From assembly GCA_039816045.1 (NCBI GenBank), contig JBCBYB010000011.1, forward strand, positions 62,001 to 126,000: DNA of 64,000 nucleotides, read 5' to 3'. The DNA is from Thermohalobaculum sp039816045 (lineage in GTDB: Bacteria > Pseudomonadota > Alphaproteobacteria > Rhodobacterales > Rhodobacteraceae). The position numbers were made by a program, and so were the translations under genes. Shown in pieces: positions 11,701 through 18,274 of the stretch. The notes beneath the pieces were generated by a model. That model was not told the DNA's origin, did no database searches, and saw nothing but the letters and a program-made list of their open reading frames with translations. How positions within the stretch are numbered: the stretch's first letter is position 1; each line of letters starts with the position of its first letter.

Positions 11701-12071
11701 ACAAGAAGGAAGAGCTGCCCCTCGGAATGGGCGATGACATCGTCGAGGGTGAAGCGGCACTGGCCCTTCTCGCTCGTGCTCTTGGCCCGGCTAAGCAGCC
11801 GCGAGAGCCGTCCATAGGCGGTTCGGTCGGTCGGATAACAAAGCAGCTCCGGCGCATCGAGCGGGGTCAGCCGGCAGCCGATGGCGACCCGGAGACCGCG
11901 GGCCTTGGCCGCCTGATGAACGCGCACGACCCCGGCGAGCGTGTTGTGGTCGGCAACCCCGATGCCTGCCAGGCCGAGATCGGCGGCGGTCTCCACCATC
12001 TCCTCCGGATGGCTGGCCCCCCGCAGAAAGGAGAAATTGGTGGCGAGGGCAAGCTCTGCAACGGCACTCAT
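8796..12071 (-). CDS. dnaE2: Error-prone DNA polymerase DnaE2 (ImuC)
   Basis: This 1091-residue C-family polymerase alpha subunit is the catalytic part of the ImuA-ImuB-DnaE2 translesion mutasome. The N-terminal PHP domain is seen from residue 1 (ELALATNFSFLRGASHPEEM, GIGVADHNTLAGVVRVHQAA). The catalytic Asp pair lies in PPDIDVDFEHERREEVIQY; the polymerase fingers/thumb and the HhH region with PESHAASFALLVYVSSWIKC follow. A C-terminal OB fold (VSLAGVVLVRQKPGSAKGVV) closes the protein. Length and order match DnaE2 rather than replicative DnaE1. It lies 186 bases downstream of imuB on the same strand, so it is probably the third gene of the SOS operon driven from the LexA box at 14499. The gap from imuB carries strong secondary structure that may set the DnaE2 level. 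Confidence 0.95.
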   Translation of the reverse strand: MSAVAELALATNFSFLRGASHPEEMVETAADLGLAGIGVADHNTLAGVVRVHQAAKARGLRVAIGCRLTPLDAPELLCYPTDRTAYGRLSRLLSRAKSTSEKGQCRFTLDDVIAHSEGQLFLLVPPPGLRPPPAFAALTQRLAKLWPGRLWLAARHGRRGRDAERIARLAELGAATGVPLVATAEPLTHIPNRRPLQDVMTAIREGTTVANAGHLLAANAERHLKSPEEMAHLFRGHEAALAATTEILERARFSLDELAYEYPEEPVPADTTPQSHLEALTWQGAAWRYPDGVPERVRAAVVKELKLIAELAYAPYFLTVHDIVAWARRHKILCQGRGSAANSAVCFCLGITSVDPDKSNLLFERFLSKERREPPDIDVDFEHERREEVIQYVYRRYGRDRAALTATVICYRPRSAVREVCKALGLSEDISGAIAGTVWGSWGKDVDIEHIRHAGLDPDAPEIRRAIILTRQLIGMPRHLSQHVGGFVLTRGLLTETVPVGNAAMADRTFIEWDKDDIAALGIMKVDVLALGMLSCIRKAFHLMRDHKGLDYSLATLPDEDKPTYDMLCRADSLGVFQVESRAQMNMLPRLRPRTFYDLVIEVAIVRPGPIQGEMVHPYLRRRQGKDMVIYPSPSPRYGPEDELEQILGRTLGVPLFQEQAMQIAIDAAKFSPDEANGLRRAMATFRRVGTIQHYQDKMVEGMIRRGYEPEFAARCFDQIKGFGEYGFPESHAASFALLVYVSSWIKCHHPDVFCCALLNSQPMGFYAPAQIVRDAREHGVEVRGPDVNASAWDCTLEAVGTGFAVRLGLRMVDGLREDEAAALVEARGEGYPDMAAIRSRSGVARATLERLAAADGFRSIGLDRRAALWAVRGEAPGRALPLFAAAGVAEQGGERPAEGAAQLPAMPRSEHVVQDFQTTRLSLKGHPMEFLRARLKAQRIATTAAAVAAPNGARVSLAGVVLVRQKPGSAKGVVFVTVEDETGIANIVVWQRVAARFRPVVMGARVLMVRGRVQRAEGVTHVVAETLIDRTADLALLSEDAVREMGTHGLARADEVQRPVAEDARVKPSRQNPRGHPRDVRIIPKSRDFH

Positions 12072-12089
12072 CGCGTGTGGTCAGGTCGG

Positions 12090-12237
12090 GCCCGGGGTCT
12101 GCCCCAACGCCCACCCACCCGCCCCGTTGGAGCAGACCCCGGGCATCCGGTGGCCTCGGGTGCGCACCACCTGTGACCGGCGCCGCCCTTGCCCGCGCCA
12201 ACGGGGTGGGCGGGTGGGCGTTGGGGCGGGCAAGGGC
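12090..12237. repeat. Nested inverted repeats with two opposed G-quadruplex motifs between imuB and dnaE2
   Basis: Three inverted repeats fill this operon gap. Arms at 12101-12130 and 12198-12227 are 30 bases each and pair at 28 of 30 positions. Arms at 12090-12102 and 12132-12144 (gcccggggtctgc / gcagaccccgggc) pair perfectly, as do 12185-12196 and 12226-12237 (gcccttgcccgc / gcgggcaagggc). The long arms carry four or more G-runs separated by short loops, on the minus strand in the left arm and on the plus strand in the right arm. The mRNA can therefore fold in mutually exclusive ways. Confidence 0.7.
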
Positions 12238-12257
12238 AGGGGTCAGGGTAGAGGTGC

Positions 12258-13850
12258 TCACCCGAACAGGCCATGCAGATACCAGCGCGGCAGGGTCGCT
12301 TGCCCATCTTCATAAAGCCCCTCGCGATAGAGCCAATAGCGCCGGCCATCCCGATCCTCGACCCGGTAATAGTCTCGCGCCCGTGCGCTTGTGCCCGCGT
12401 CGCCGCCCGGCTGGGCACGCCACCATTCCGGACCGATCCGCTCCGGTCCTTCCGCGCGCACCACCCGGCGCGGCACCCGGCGCCACACAAAGCGCATCGG
12501 CGGGCCGTCCGGGATCTCGGCCACCACCTTCACCGGTTCGGGCCGATCGAAGAGCGCGGGCGGGCGGAGGCCGTCATGCTCGGGCGGCGCCTCCACAGCG
12601 TCCGTCCAGTCCGGCAGGCTGCCCGCGAAGGCACGGCGCTGTTCGGCGCGTTCGGGCAGGTGGCTCTCCTGTGGCAGCGCCGTTGTGACCAGCTCCGCCC
12701 CCAGCCTTGAGGCCATCCGATCCGCAAGGGCGGCCAGCGCGGCGGGGTCCTGCGCCTCTCCCGCACCGGCGCCTCGGAGCGGTGGAGCAGCCGCCTCAAC
12801 CGGCCCGAGCGCCCCCGCCTCAAGGCGCACCAGATCGATGCCGAAGCCCGGATCGAGCCCCTCCAGCCGGTCCGTCAGCAACCGTTCGAGATGGGCAGGG
12901 TCCCGCGAGGGCCGTGCCGCCCGTGCCTCCCGCTCAGCCCGGGTGCCATCGCTGCGATAGGCGATCAGCCGCAGATGCCGCGCGCCCAGTCCCGCCGTCT
13001 CCAGCCCCGTGACGAGATCCGCCACCAGCCGGGCGATCGCGGCCTCGAGCCCCGCTTGGTCGATCAGCGGCTCCGGGCAGGGCACGCGCGCGCTGTGCTC
13101 GGGCAGAGGCTCCAGCGGGCGGAGCGGCTCCGCGATCCGGCCCATCGCCTGGTCGAGACGCAGCAGCACCCGGTCCGCCGCCTCGGCCGACTGGAAACGC
13201 CGCGCCAGCGCCGCCCGCCCGATCCCTGCGAGCTGCCCGATCCGCGTCAGCCCGAAGCGCCGCAGCAGCGTCAGCGCCTCCTCGCCGAGCCGGAGCCCCG
13301 CGACCGGCAGATCGCCAAGACCCGTGCCCAGATCGCCCTCCAGCCGGGTGATCTGACCGGAGGCCGTGTGCGCCAGCGCCCAGGCCGCCCCGGGGGTCGC
13401 GGCCAACCCCAGCCGGTGGCGCAGCCCCAGCCGGTCGAGCCGGGCGGAGACATCGGCCATCAGCCCGCTCTCGCCCCCCCAGAGATGCGCGCAGCCGGTC
13501 ACGTCCAGCAGCACGCCGTCGCGGCCGTCAACCGCCACCGCCGGGCTCCAGCGCGTCATCCAGCGCACCAGCCGCTCGAGTGCTGCCGCATCCGCCGCGC
13601 GGTCGATCTCCTCGCTGAGCAGCCCCGGCGCGCGAGCCCGGGCATCAGCCAGACGCAAACCGGGGGCGACCCCGAGCGCGCTGGCCGCCGCATCGGCCGC
13701 CACCACGCGCACACCCGTCGCGATCCGCTCCGTCAGCGCAAAGGGGGGCGGCTCATCCGGTGTGGCGGAGCGGCTCTCCCGCCCCCCAAGCATCCGGGCG
13801 CGCCGGTCGAGCGGCCAGTCGGTCAACCACACCGAGAGAACGCGTCGCAT
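12258..13850 (-). CDS. imuB: ImuB, catalytically dead Y-family polymerase hub
   Basis: ImuB ties DnaE2 to the sliding clamp during SOS mutagenesis. The frame begins near MMRRVLSVWLTDWPLDRRAR; tandem ATGs at 13853 and 13850 follow GGAGG, and the second has the better spacing, giving 530 residues. The Y-family core is visible (GVRVVAADAAASALGVAPGL, LLDVTGCAHLWGGESGLMAD, RLGLAATPGAAWALAHTAS), but the usual catalytic acidic cluster is not in place, as expected for ImuB. The C-terminal part ends with WYLHGLFG. The gene starts inside the end of imuA (about 98 bases of overlap), implying coupled translation. dnaE2 follows. Confidence 0.92.
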   Translation of the reverse strand: MRRVLSVWLTDWPLDRRARMLGGRESRSATPDEPPPFALTERIATGVRVVAADAAASALGVAPGLRLADARARAPGLLSEEIDRAADAAALERLVRWMTRWSPAVAVDGRDGVLLDVTGCAHLWGGESGLMADVSARLDRLGLRHRLGLAATPGAAWALAHTASGQITRLEGDLGTGLGDLPVAGLRLGEEALTLLRRFGLTRIGQLAGIGRAALARRFQSAEAADRVLLRLDQAMGRIAEPLRPLEPLPEHSARVPCPEPLIDQAGLEAAIARLVADLVTGLETAGLGARHLRLIAYRSDGTRAEREARAARPSRDPAHLERLLTDRLEGLDPGFGIDLVRLEAGALGPVEAAAPPLRGAGAGEAQDPAALAALADRMASRLGAELVTTALPQESHLPERAEQRRAFAGSLPDWTDAVEAPPEHDGLRPPALFDRPEPVKVVAEIPDGPPMRFVWRRVPRRVVRAEGPERIGPEWWRAQPGGDAGTSARARDYYRVEDRDGRRYWLYREGLYEDGQATLPRWYLHGLFG

Positions 13851-14496
13851 CATCGACCTCCAACTCAAACTGCCGGCCTGTGGCCCAGGGGGCGCGGCGC
13901 GAGCGCTCGAGCCGGGCCTGCCAGCGCACCGCTCCGGGCGCTTTCGGATCATAGGGATTGGGTGCCGAGGGGGCGCTCGCGACCCGCCAGCGCGCCTCTG
14001 CCGCCGTCGCCCCCTCCCGCCGATGGGGCATCAACAGGATCGCCGGGACGCCTTGGGCCTCCGACGCCAGGGCAAGCCGGCGGGTCGCGGTGAAGCTCGC
14101 CTCCGTCAGCGCCGCCACAACCGCCGCCACGGCGCCGGACCGCAGCCCCTCCTCAACACACCAGAGCGCATCGCGGGGCCGGGGGGCGGCCACCGTCAGG
14201 AGCCGTCCGGGATCGAGCCCGAGCCCAAGAAGCCCCCGCGCCGAGGGGCGCCCATGCTCCCGCACCAGTGCCGCCTCGGTCACCCAGAGCACCGGACCCG
14301 GCCGGGCATGGGCGCCGAGCACCAGCGCCGCGAGCGCTGTCAGGGCCGGCATGTCGCCAAAGCGTGCCTCCGTCAGCTCGTGCACGCCGCTCTCCCCCAT
14401 CGCTGCCAACAGCGCAGAAGGATCGGCCTGCGCTGCCGCATCCGCCGGTTCCGAGAGCCGCACAAGGGCTAGGTGAGTCGCGTGTTTCAACATCAT
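13753..14496 (-). CDS. imuA: ImuA, RecA-like SOS mutasome protein
   Basis: This 247-residue product is the first gene of the imuA-imuB-dnaE2 operon. It has the ImuA/SulA-like fold seen in ELTEARFGDMPALTALAALV, PGPVLWVTEAALVREHGRPS and LDPGRLLTVAAPRPRDALWC, a degenerate RecA-type core without a clear Walker A. The C-terminal QFELEVDDATRSLGVVDRLA with basic residues matches the usual ImuA tail that overlaps imuB. The start at 14496 sits 3 bases from a perfect LexA box, so binding of LexA would block transcription or early translation of the whole operon. Confidence 0.92.
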   Translation of the reverse strand: MMLKHATHLALVRLSEPADAAAQADPSALLAAMGESGVHELTEARFGDMPALTALAALVLGAHARPGPVLWVTEAALVREHGRPSARGLLGLGLDPGRLLTVAAPRPRDALWCVEEGLRSGAVAAVVAALTEASFTATRRLALASEAQGVPAILLMPHRREGATAAEARWRVASAPSAPNPYDPKAPGAVRWQARLERSRRAPWATGRQFELEVDDATRSLGVVDRLAARPARPDAWGAGEPLRHTG

Positions 14497-14498
14497 GT

Positions 14499-14513
14499 GT
14501 TCATATTTTGTTC
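14499..14513. promoter_or_regulatory. Perfect LexA (SOS) box at imuA
   Basis: The sequence GTTC-atatttt-GTTC matches the alphaproteobacterial LexA consensus exactly. It lies immediately upstream of the imuA start on the minus strand, and 97 bases upstream of the plus-strand solute-binding gene at 14611. Confidence 0.85.
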
Positions 14514-14610
14514 CTGTCCCTCCAGAGTCAAGAACAGAGATCTGCGGCGTTGGCGCGGGGACGCAAGCGGGCTAGGCTGCGGCCGCCCATTTGCACCTTG
14601 GAGATGCCCT

Positions 14611-15495
14611 ATGCCGCTCATCCGCCTCCTCGCCGCCCTGCTGCTGCTGGCCACCCCAGCCGCCGCGGGCCCGACGCTCGACCGCATTCTGTCCGAGAAA
14701 ACCCTCCGGATCGGTGTGCGCACCGATGCGCCCCCCTTCGCCTCGTTGGTGGATGGCCGTCCGCAGGGTTTCTCGGTCGATCTCTGCGGGCTGATCGCGG
14801 GCGCCATCGTCACCACCTCCAAGATCGAGGGCCTCGAGGGCACGATGATCACCGTCGGCGCCGAGAACCGCTTCGACGCGCTGGCCAAAGGCGAGATCGA
14901 CATCCTCTGCGGCGCCACCACCGCCACGCTGACCCGGCGTGAGAGCATGGCGTTCAGCGTGCCGACCTTCTCCACCGGGCTCGGCGCGGTCGTGGCTGCC
15001 GATGCGCCCGCGCTGCTGCGTGAGGTGCTGATCGAGGGCGGGCCGGCTGCACTGTCGCAGGCCGCCGTCGCCGAGGCGCTGAAGGCCCAGACCGTGGGTG
15101 CCCGTGCCGGCACCACCGCCGAGGACTGGCTGGCGAGCGGGCCGCTGTCGAAGATCGACGGCATCGCGGTGACGCCGGTCGACGACCATGCCGCCGGGAT
15201 CGCCGCCGTCGCAGAAGGCCGCCTCGCCGCCTATTTCGCGGACAAGGCCATCCTGCTCGGGCAGCTCCGCGGGAGTGCCGAGGCGGAGAGCTTTGCGGTC
15301 TCGAAGGTCGCCTTCACCACCGAACCCTATGCGCTGGCCCTGCCCCGTGGCGACGAAGACCTGCGCCTGGTGGTCGACCGCGCGCTCAGCTTCCTCTACC
15401 GCCAGGGCGCCATCCTTAAGATCTATGAGCGCCATTTCGGACGGCCAAGCCCGCAGGTTCTGTTGTTCTACAGCATGGCCGCCCTGCCGGAGTGA
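14611..15495 (+). CDS. Periplasmic amino-acid-type ABC solute-binding protein (SBP_bac_3)
   Basis: The ATG at 14611 opens a clear Sec signal (MPLIRLLAALLLLATPAAAG) after a weak TTGGAG site; upstream in-frame codons cross the LexA box and are not used. The mature 294-residue precursor has the family 3 pattern: LSEKTLRIGVRTDAPPFASL, GFSVDLCGLIAG, NRFDALAKGEIDILCGATTA, FSVPTFSTGLGAVV, VGARAGTTAEDWL. Such proteins bind polar amino acids or related ligands in the periplasm for an ABC importer. No permease or ATPase genes are adjacent, so it may be an orphan or a sensor-type binding protein. The C-terminal tail IYERHFGRPSPQVLLFYSM is typical of the family. Confidence 0.85.
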   Translation: MPLIRLLAALLLLATPAAAGPTLDRILSEKTLRIGVRTDAPPFASLVDGRPQGFSVDLCGLIAGAIVTTSKIEGLEGTMITVGAENRFDALAKGEIDILCGATTATLTRRESMAFSVPTFSTGLGAVVAADAPALLREVLIEGGPAALSQAAVAEALKAQTVGARAGTTAEDWLASGPLSKIDGIAVTPVDDHAAGIAAVAEGRLAAYFADKAILLGQLRGSAEAESFAVSKVAFTTEPYALALPRGDEDLRLVVDRALSFLYRQGAILKIYERHFGRPSPQVLLFYSMAALPE

Positions 15496-15651
15496 GCCGG
15501 GGACACCCCGCCCAGGCGCTCAAGCCCGAGGCAGCGGTGATCGCGGCCTTTGACAGCGCACCCACGTCTTACCCGGCGCCGGTCGGAGCGCCGTTGTCGG
15601 ACGCGCCGCCGGGCGCTAGACCTTGAGCCGAACAGCCAGGGAGAGAGCACG

Positions 15652-16638
15652 GTGACGGATCTGCCAACCGAGATGACGGTGATCGAGCACGGCGCGGGTG
15701 GCGGGCCGGAAGTGCTGGTGCCCGGGCGGCGCCCCGTGCCGGTGCCCGCCCCGCACGAGGTGATGGTCAAGGTCACCGCCGCCGGGGTCAACGGCCCCGA
15801 TCTCGTGCAGCGGCGCGGGCACTACCCGCCGCCGAAGGGCGCATCCGATCTGCTCGGGCTCGAGGTCTCGGGCGAGGTGGTCGCCAAGGGCGCAGACGTC
15901 ACCCGCTGGCAGGTGGGGGACCGGCTCTGCGCGCTGACCAATGGCGGGGGCTATGCCGAATACGTCGCCATCGACGCTGCGCATTGTCTGGCGATCCCCG
16001 ACGGTGTCTCCGAAACCGACGCCGCCGGGCTGTGTGAGACCCACTTCACCGTCTGGTCCAACCTCTTCCACGAGGCGCGTGTGCCCGAGGGCGGGCTGCT
16101 GCTGGTCCATGGCGGCGCGGGCGGCATCGGCTCCACCGCCATCCAGATGGGCGTCGCCCGCGGCATGCGGGTCTTCGCGACCGAGGCGGAGGGCGGGCTT
16201 GCCTTCTGCCGCGACCTCGGCGCCGAGCGGGCGATCGACTACCGCGCTGAAGACTTCGTGGCGCTGACCCGAGAGGCGGGCGGCGCGGATCTGATCCTCG
16301 ACATCATCGGCGGCGAGACGGTCGCAAAGAACATCAAGGCCGCGCGCCATGACTGCCGGATCGTGCAGCTCGCCTTCAACGCCGGCTCAGAGGTCACGCT
16401 GAATCTGATGCCGGTGATGCTGAAGCGGCTGGTCTACACGGGCTCCACCCTGCGGTCCCGACCAGAGGTGTTCAAGGCGGCCGTGGCCCGCGCGCTCGAG
16501 GCCAAAATCTGGCCGCTCTTCGCGACGGGTGGAATGCGGGCGGTGACCCACACGGTGCTGCCGCTCGCCGAAGCCGCTCAGGCGCATACGTTGATGGAGG
16601 CGGCAGGGCATCAGGGCAAGATCCTGCTGACCCCGTGA
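15652..16638 (+). CDS. NAD(P)H:quinone oxidoreductase, zinc-independent MDR family
   Basis: A GTG at 15652 preceded by GGAGAGAG gives 328 residues; the next ATG is 7 codons on. The medium-chain dehydrogenase layout is clear: GroES-like part with VTAAGVNGPDLVQRRGHYPP and LGLEVSGEVVAKGADVTRWQ, then the Rossmann part LLVHGGAGGIGSTAIQMGVA and DLILDIIGGETVAKNIKAAR. Zinc ligands are absent, as in the zeta-crystallin/PIG3 (TP53I3) type of quinone reductase. It reduces quinones or enones with NADPH in the cytoplasm. It is 156 bases downstream of the solute-binding gene and is probably transcribed on its own. The true substrate is unknown. Confidence 0.9.
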   Translation: MTDLPTEMTVIEHGAGGGPEVLVPGRRPVPVPAPHEVMVKVTAAGVNGPDLVQRRGHYPPPKGASDLLGLEVSGEVVAKGADVTRWQVGDRLCALTNGGGYAEYVAIDAAHCLAIPDGVSETDAAGLCETHFTVWSNLFHEARVPEGGLLLVHGGAGGIGSTAIQMGVARGMRVFATEAEGGLAFCRDLGAERAIDYRAEDFVALTREAGGADLILDIIGGETVAKNIKAARHDCRIVQLAFNAGSEVTLNLMPVMLKRLVYTGSTLRSRPEVFKAAVARALEAKIWPLFATGGMRAVTHTVLPLAEAAQAHTLMEAAGHQGKILLTP

Positions 16639-16952
16639 CGGCGCGCCAATATCGCTGATATCGCAGCAATATCGCGCGGGAATGTCGGCCCCTCTTATGG
16701 CACCCCGAGCGCCCGAAGCCTGCCACCTCGCGCAATCGGCTTTCCACAGAGTGAAAAATCTGCGCCCCGCGTCTGTCGCTCCTTTGCACGAAATGGCCGG
16801 AAATCGGCGCCAAACCGCTGTGCGCCCCAGGTCGTAAGCCGGGGCGAGCAAGCCTTTAATTCTTTTTAATGGCGACCCCCAATCCATTTGCATAGCGGAA
16901 GCGTAATGGGCTCAACGGCCCCGATTGAAACCGAAGCTAGAGGACGCGCTCC
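16639..16952. other. 314-base intergenic region upstream of the aminotransferase
   Basis: This region holds the promoter for the aminotransferase at 16953. Its start carries the ATATCGC triple repeat described separately. It also contains a comparatively AT-rich stretch, tttaattctttttaatggcg, around 16854-16873, which may be part of a promoter. No coding frame was recognised. Confidence 0.5.
16648..16675. repeat. ATATCGC triple direct repeat, copy 1
   Basis: Three near-tandem ATATCGC units (starting aatatcgctgatatcgca) occupy 28 bases. The same 28 bases recur with two changes at 60049-60076, also in a promoter-like gap. It may be a regulator operator or a small dispersed repeat. Confidence 0.65.
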
Positions 16953-18149
16953 ATGAAAACCGGCTACAACGCCTTGTTCATCCCCGGCCCGACCAACATG
17001 CCCTTCCGCATTCGCCAGGCGATGGACGTGGCGCTCGAAGATATGCGCGCCCCGGATTTCCCCAACTTCGTCAAGCCGTTGCTGGAGGACACCAAGAAGG
17101 TGTTCAAATCCGAGACCGGCCAGGCATTTATCTTCCCGGGCTCCGGCACCGGCGGCTGGGAGAGCGCCATCGCCAACACCCTCTCGCCGGGGGACAAGGT
17201 CCTGATCAGCCGCTTCGGCCAGTTCTCTCACCTCTGGACGGACATGTGCGAGCGCTTCGGTCTCGACGTCCACTGCATCGATGTGGAGTGGGGCAAAGGT
17301 GTCCCCGCCGATCAGTACGAGCAGGTGCTGCGCGCCGATAAAGCCCATGAAATCAAAGCGGTTTTCGCCTGCCAGAACGAAACCGCGACCGGTGTGACCT
17401 CGGATATCGGCGCCGTGCGGGCAGCACTGGATGCAGCCGGCCACCCGGCGCTCCTGATGGTCGACGGCGTGTCCTCGGTGGGCTCCATCGACTTCCGGAT
17501 GGAAGAGTGGGGCGTCGACGTCTGCGTCTCCGGCTCCCAGAAGGGCTTTATGATGCCGACGGGTCTCGCGATCATCTGCGTCAGCCAAAAGGCACTCGCA
17601 GCGCGCAGCACAGCGACCCTGCCCCGCACGTTCTTTGCCTGGGACGACATGATCAAGCTGAACGCGGACGGCTACTTCCCCTACACGCCGGCCACGACCC
17701 TGCTGCGCGGCCTCCGCGAAAGCCTTGATATGATTGAGGAAGAGGGCCTCGAGAACGTCTTTTCCCGCCATTACCGGCTGGCTGAAGGCGTGCGCCGCGG
17801 TGTCCATGCCTGGGGGCTCAACCTCTGCGCCGCGGGGCCGGAGTGGTACTCCGACACCGTCAGCGCCATCGTGGTTCCCGAGAGCGCGGATGCCCGCCCG
17901 GTGATCGCGCGTGCCTATGAGCGTTATAACCTGTCGCTGGGGGCCGGGCTCTCCAAGGTGATGGGCCGGGTCTTCCGCATCGGCCACCTTGGCTGGCTGA
18001 ACGAGGTGATGGTGTCTCAGGCCCTTGCGGGCGCCGAGATGGCCATGCGCGACTGCGGGATCATGGTCGAGCCGGGCTCGGGCGTCGGCGCTGCGACCGA
18101 GTACTGGCGCACCGCCGATGTCGGCGCACTGGCCCAGGCCGCCGAGTAA
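16953..18149 (+). CDS. Class V aminotransferase, aspartate/serine-glyoxylate type (BhcA-like)
   Basis: This 398-residue PLP enzyme has FIPGPTNMPFRIRQAMDVAL at the start, FPGSGTGGWESAIANTLSPG for phosphate binding, CQNETATGVTSDIGAVRAAL, the Asp of LLMVDGVSSVGSIDFRMEEW, and the PLP lysine K197 in VSGSQKGFMMPTG. The pattern closely follows BhcA, the aspartate-glyoxylate aminotransferase of the beta-hydroxyaspartate cycle, and the related serine-glyoxylate enzymes; from sequence alone I cannot choose the amino donor. It turns glyoxylate into glycine in the cytoplasm. None of bhcB, bhcC, bhcD or bhcR is beside it. A ketopantoate-reductase-like gene follows after 125 bases. The RBS agaggacg lies 8 bases upstream of the ATG. 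Confidence 0.88.
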   Translation: MKTGYNALFIPGPTNMPFRIRQAMDVALEDMRAPDFPNFVKPLLEDTKKVFKSETGQAFIFPGSGTGGWESAIANTLSPGDKVLISRFGQFSHLWTDMCERFGLDVHCIDVEWGKGVPADQYEQVLRADKAHEIKAVFACQNETATGVTSDIGAVRAALDAAGHPALLMVDGVSSVGSIDFRMEEWGVDVCVSGSQKGFMMPTGLAIICVSQKALAARSTATLPRTFFAWDDMIKLNADGYFPYTPATTLLRGLRESLDMIEEEGLENVFSRHYRLAEGVRRGVHAWGLNLCAAGPEWYSDTVSAIVVPESADARPVIARAYERYNLSLGAGLSKVMGRVFRIGHLGWLNEVMVSQALAGAEMAMRDCGIMVEPGSGVGAATEYWRTADVGALAQAAE

Positions 18150-18169
18150 CGCACGACGCGTGTGCGACG

Positions 18170-18191
18170 GACGGGTCCTCCGGGGCCCGTC
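18170..18191 (+). terminator. Hairpin after the aminotransferase
   Basis: The inverted repeat gacggg...cccgtc, with additional pairing inside, lies about 20 bases after the aminotransferase stop. It is followed by aaaa rather than a T-run on the plus strand, so it may be only a weak terminator or mRNA stabiliser. Confidence 0.4.
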
Positions 18192-18203
18192 AAAACTCCG
18201 CAC

Positions 18204-18221
18204 TTTTATTGCGCAATAAAA
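18204..18221. promoter_or_regulatory. Perfect 18-base palindrome, candidate operator
   Basis: ttttattgcgcaataaaa is a perfect palindrome in an AT-rich pocket, 53 bases upstream of the ketopantoate-reductase-like start at 18275. Its position and perfect symmetry suggest a dimeric regulator site. I do not know the cognate regulator. Confidence 0.55.
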
Positions 18222-18274
18222 CTGCGTAGACCCCGTCTGTTGTCGGGCCATCCCACCACAGAGGAGACACTGCC

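Noticed and set aside
9735..12176. 813-codon plus-strand frame opposite dnaE2
   Set aside because: Antisense shadow of dnaE2, which has full PHP and polymerase motifs.
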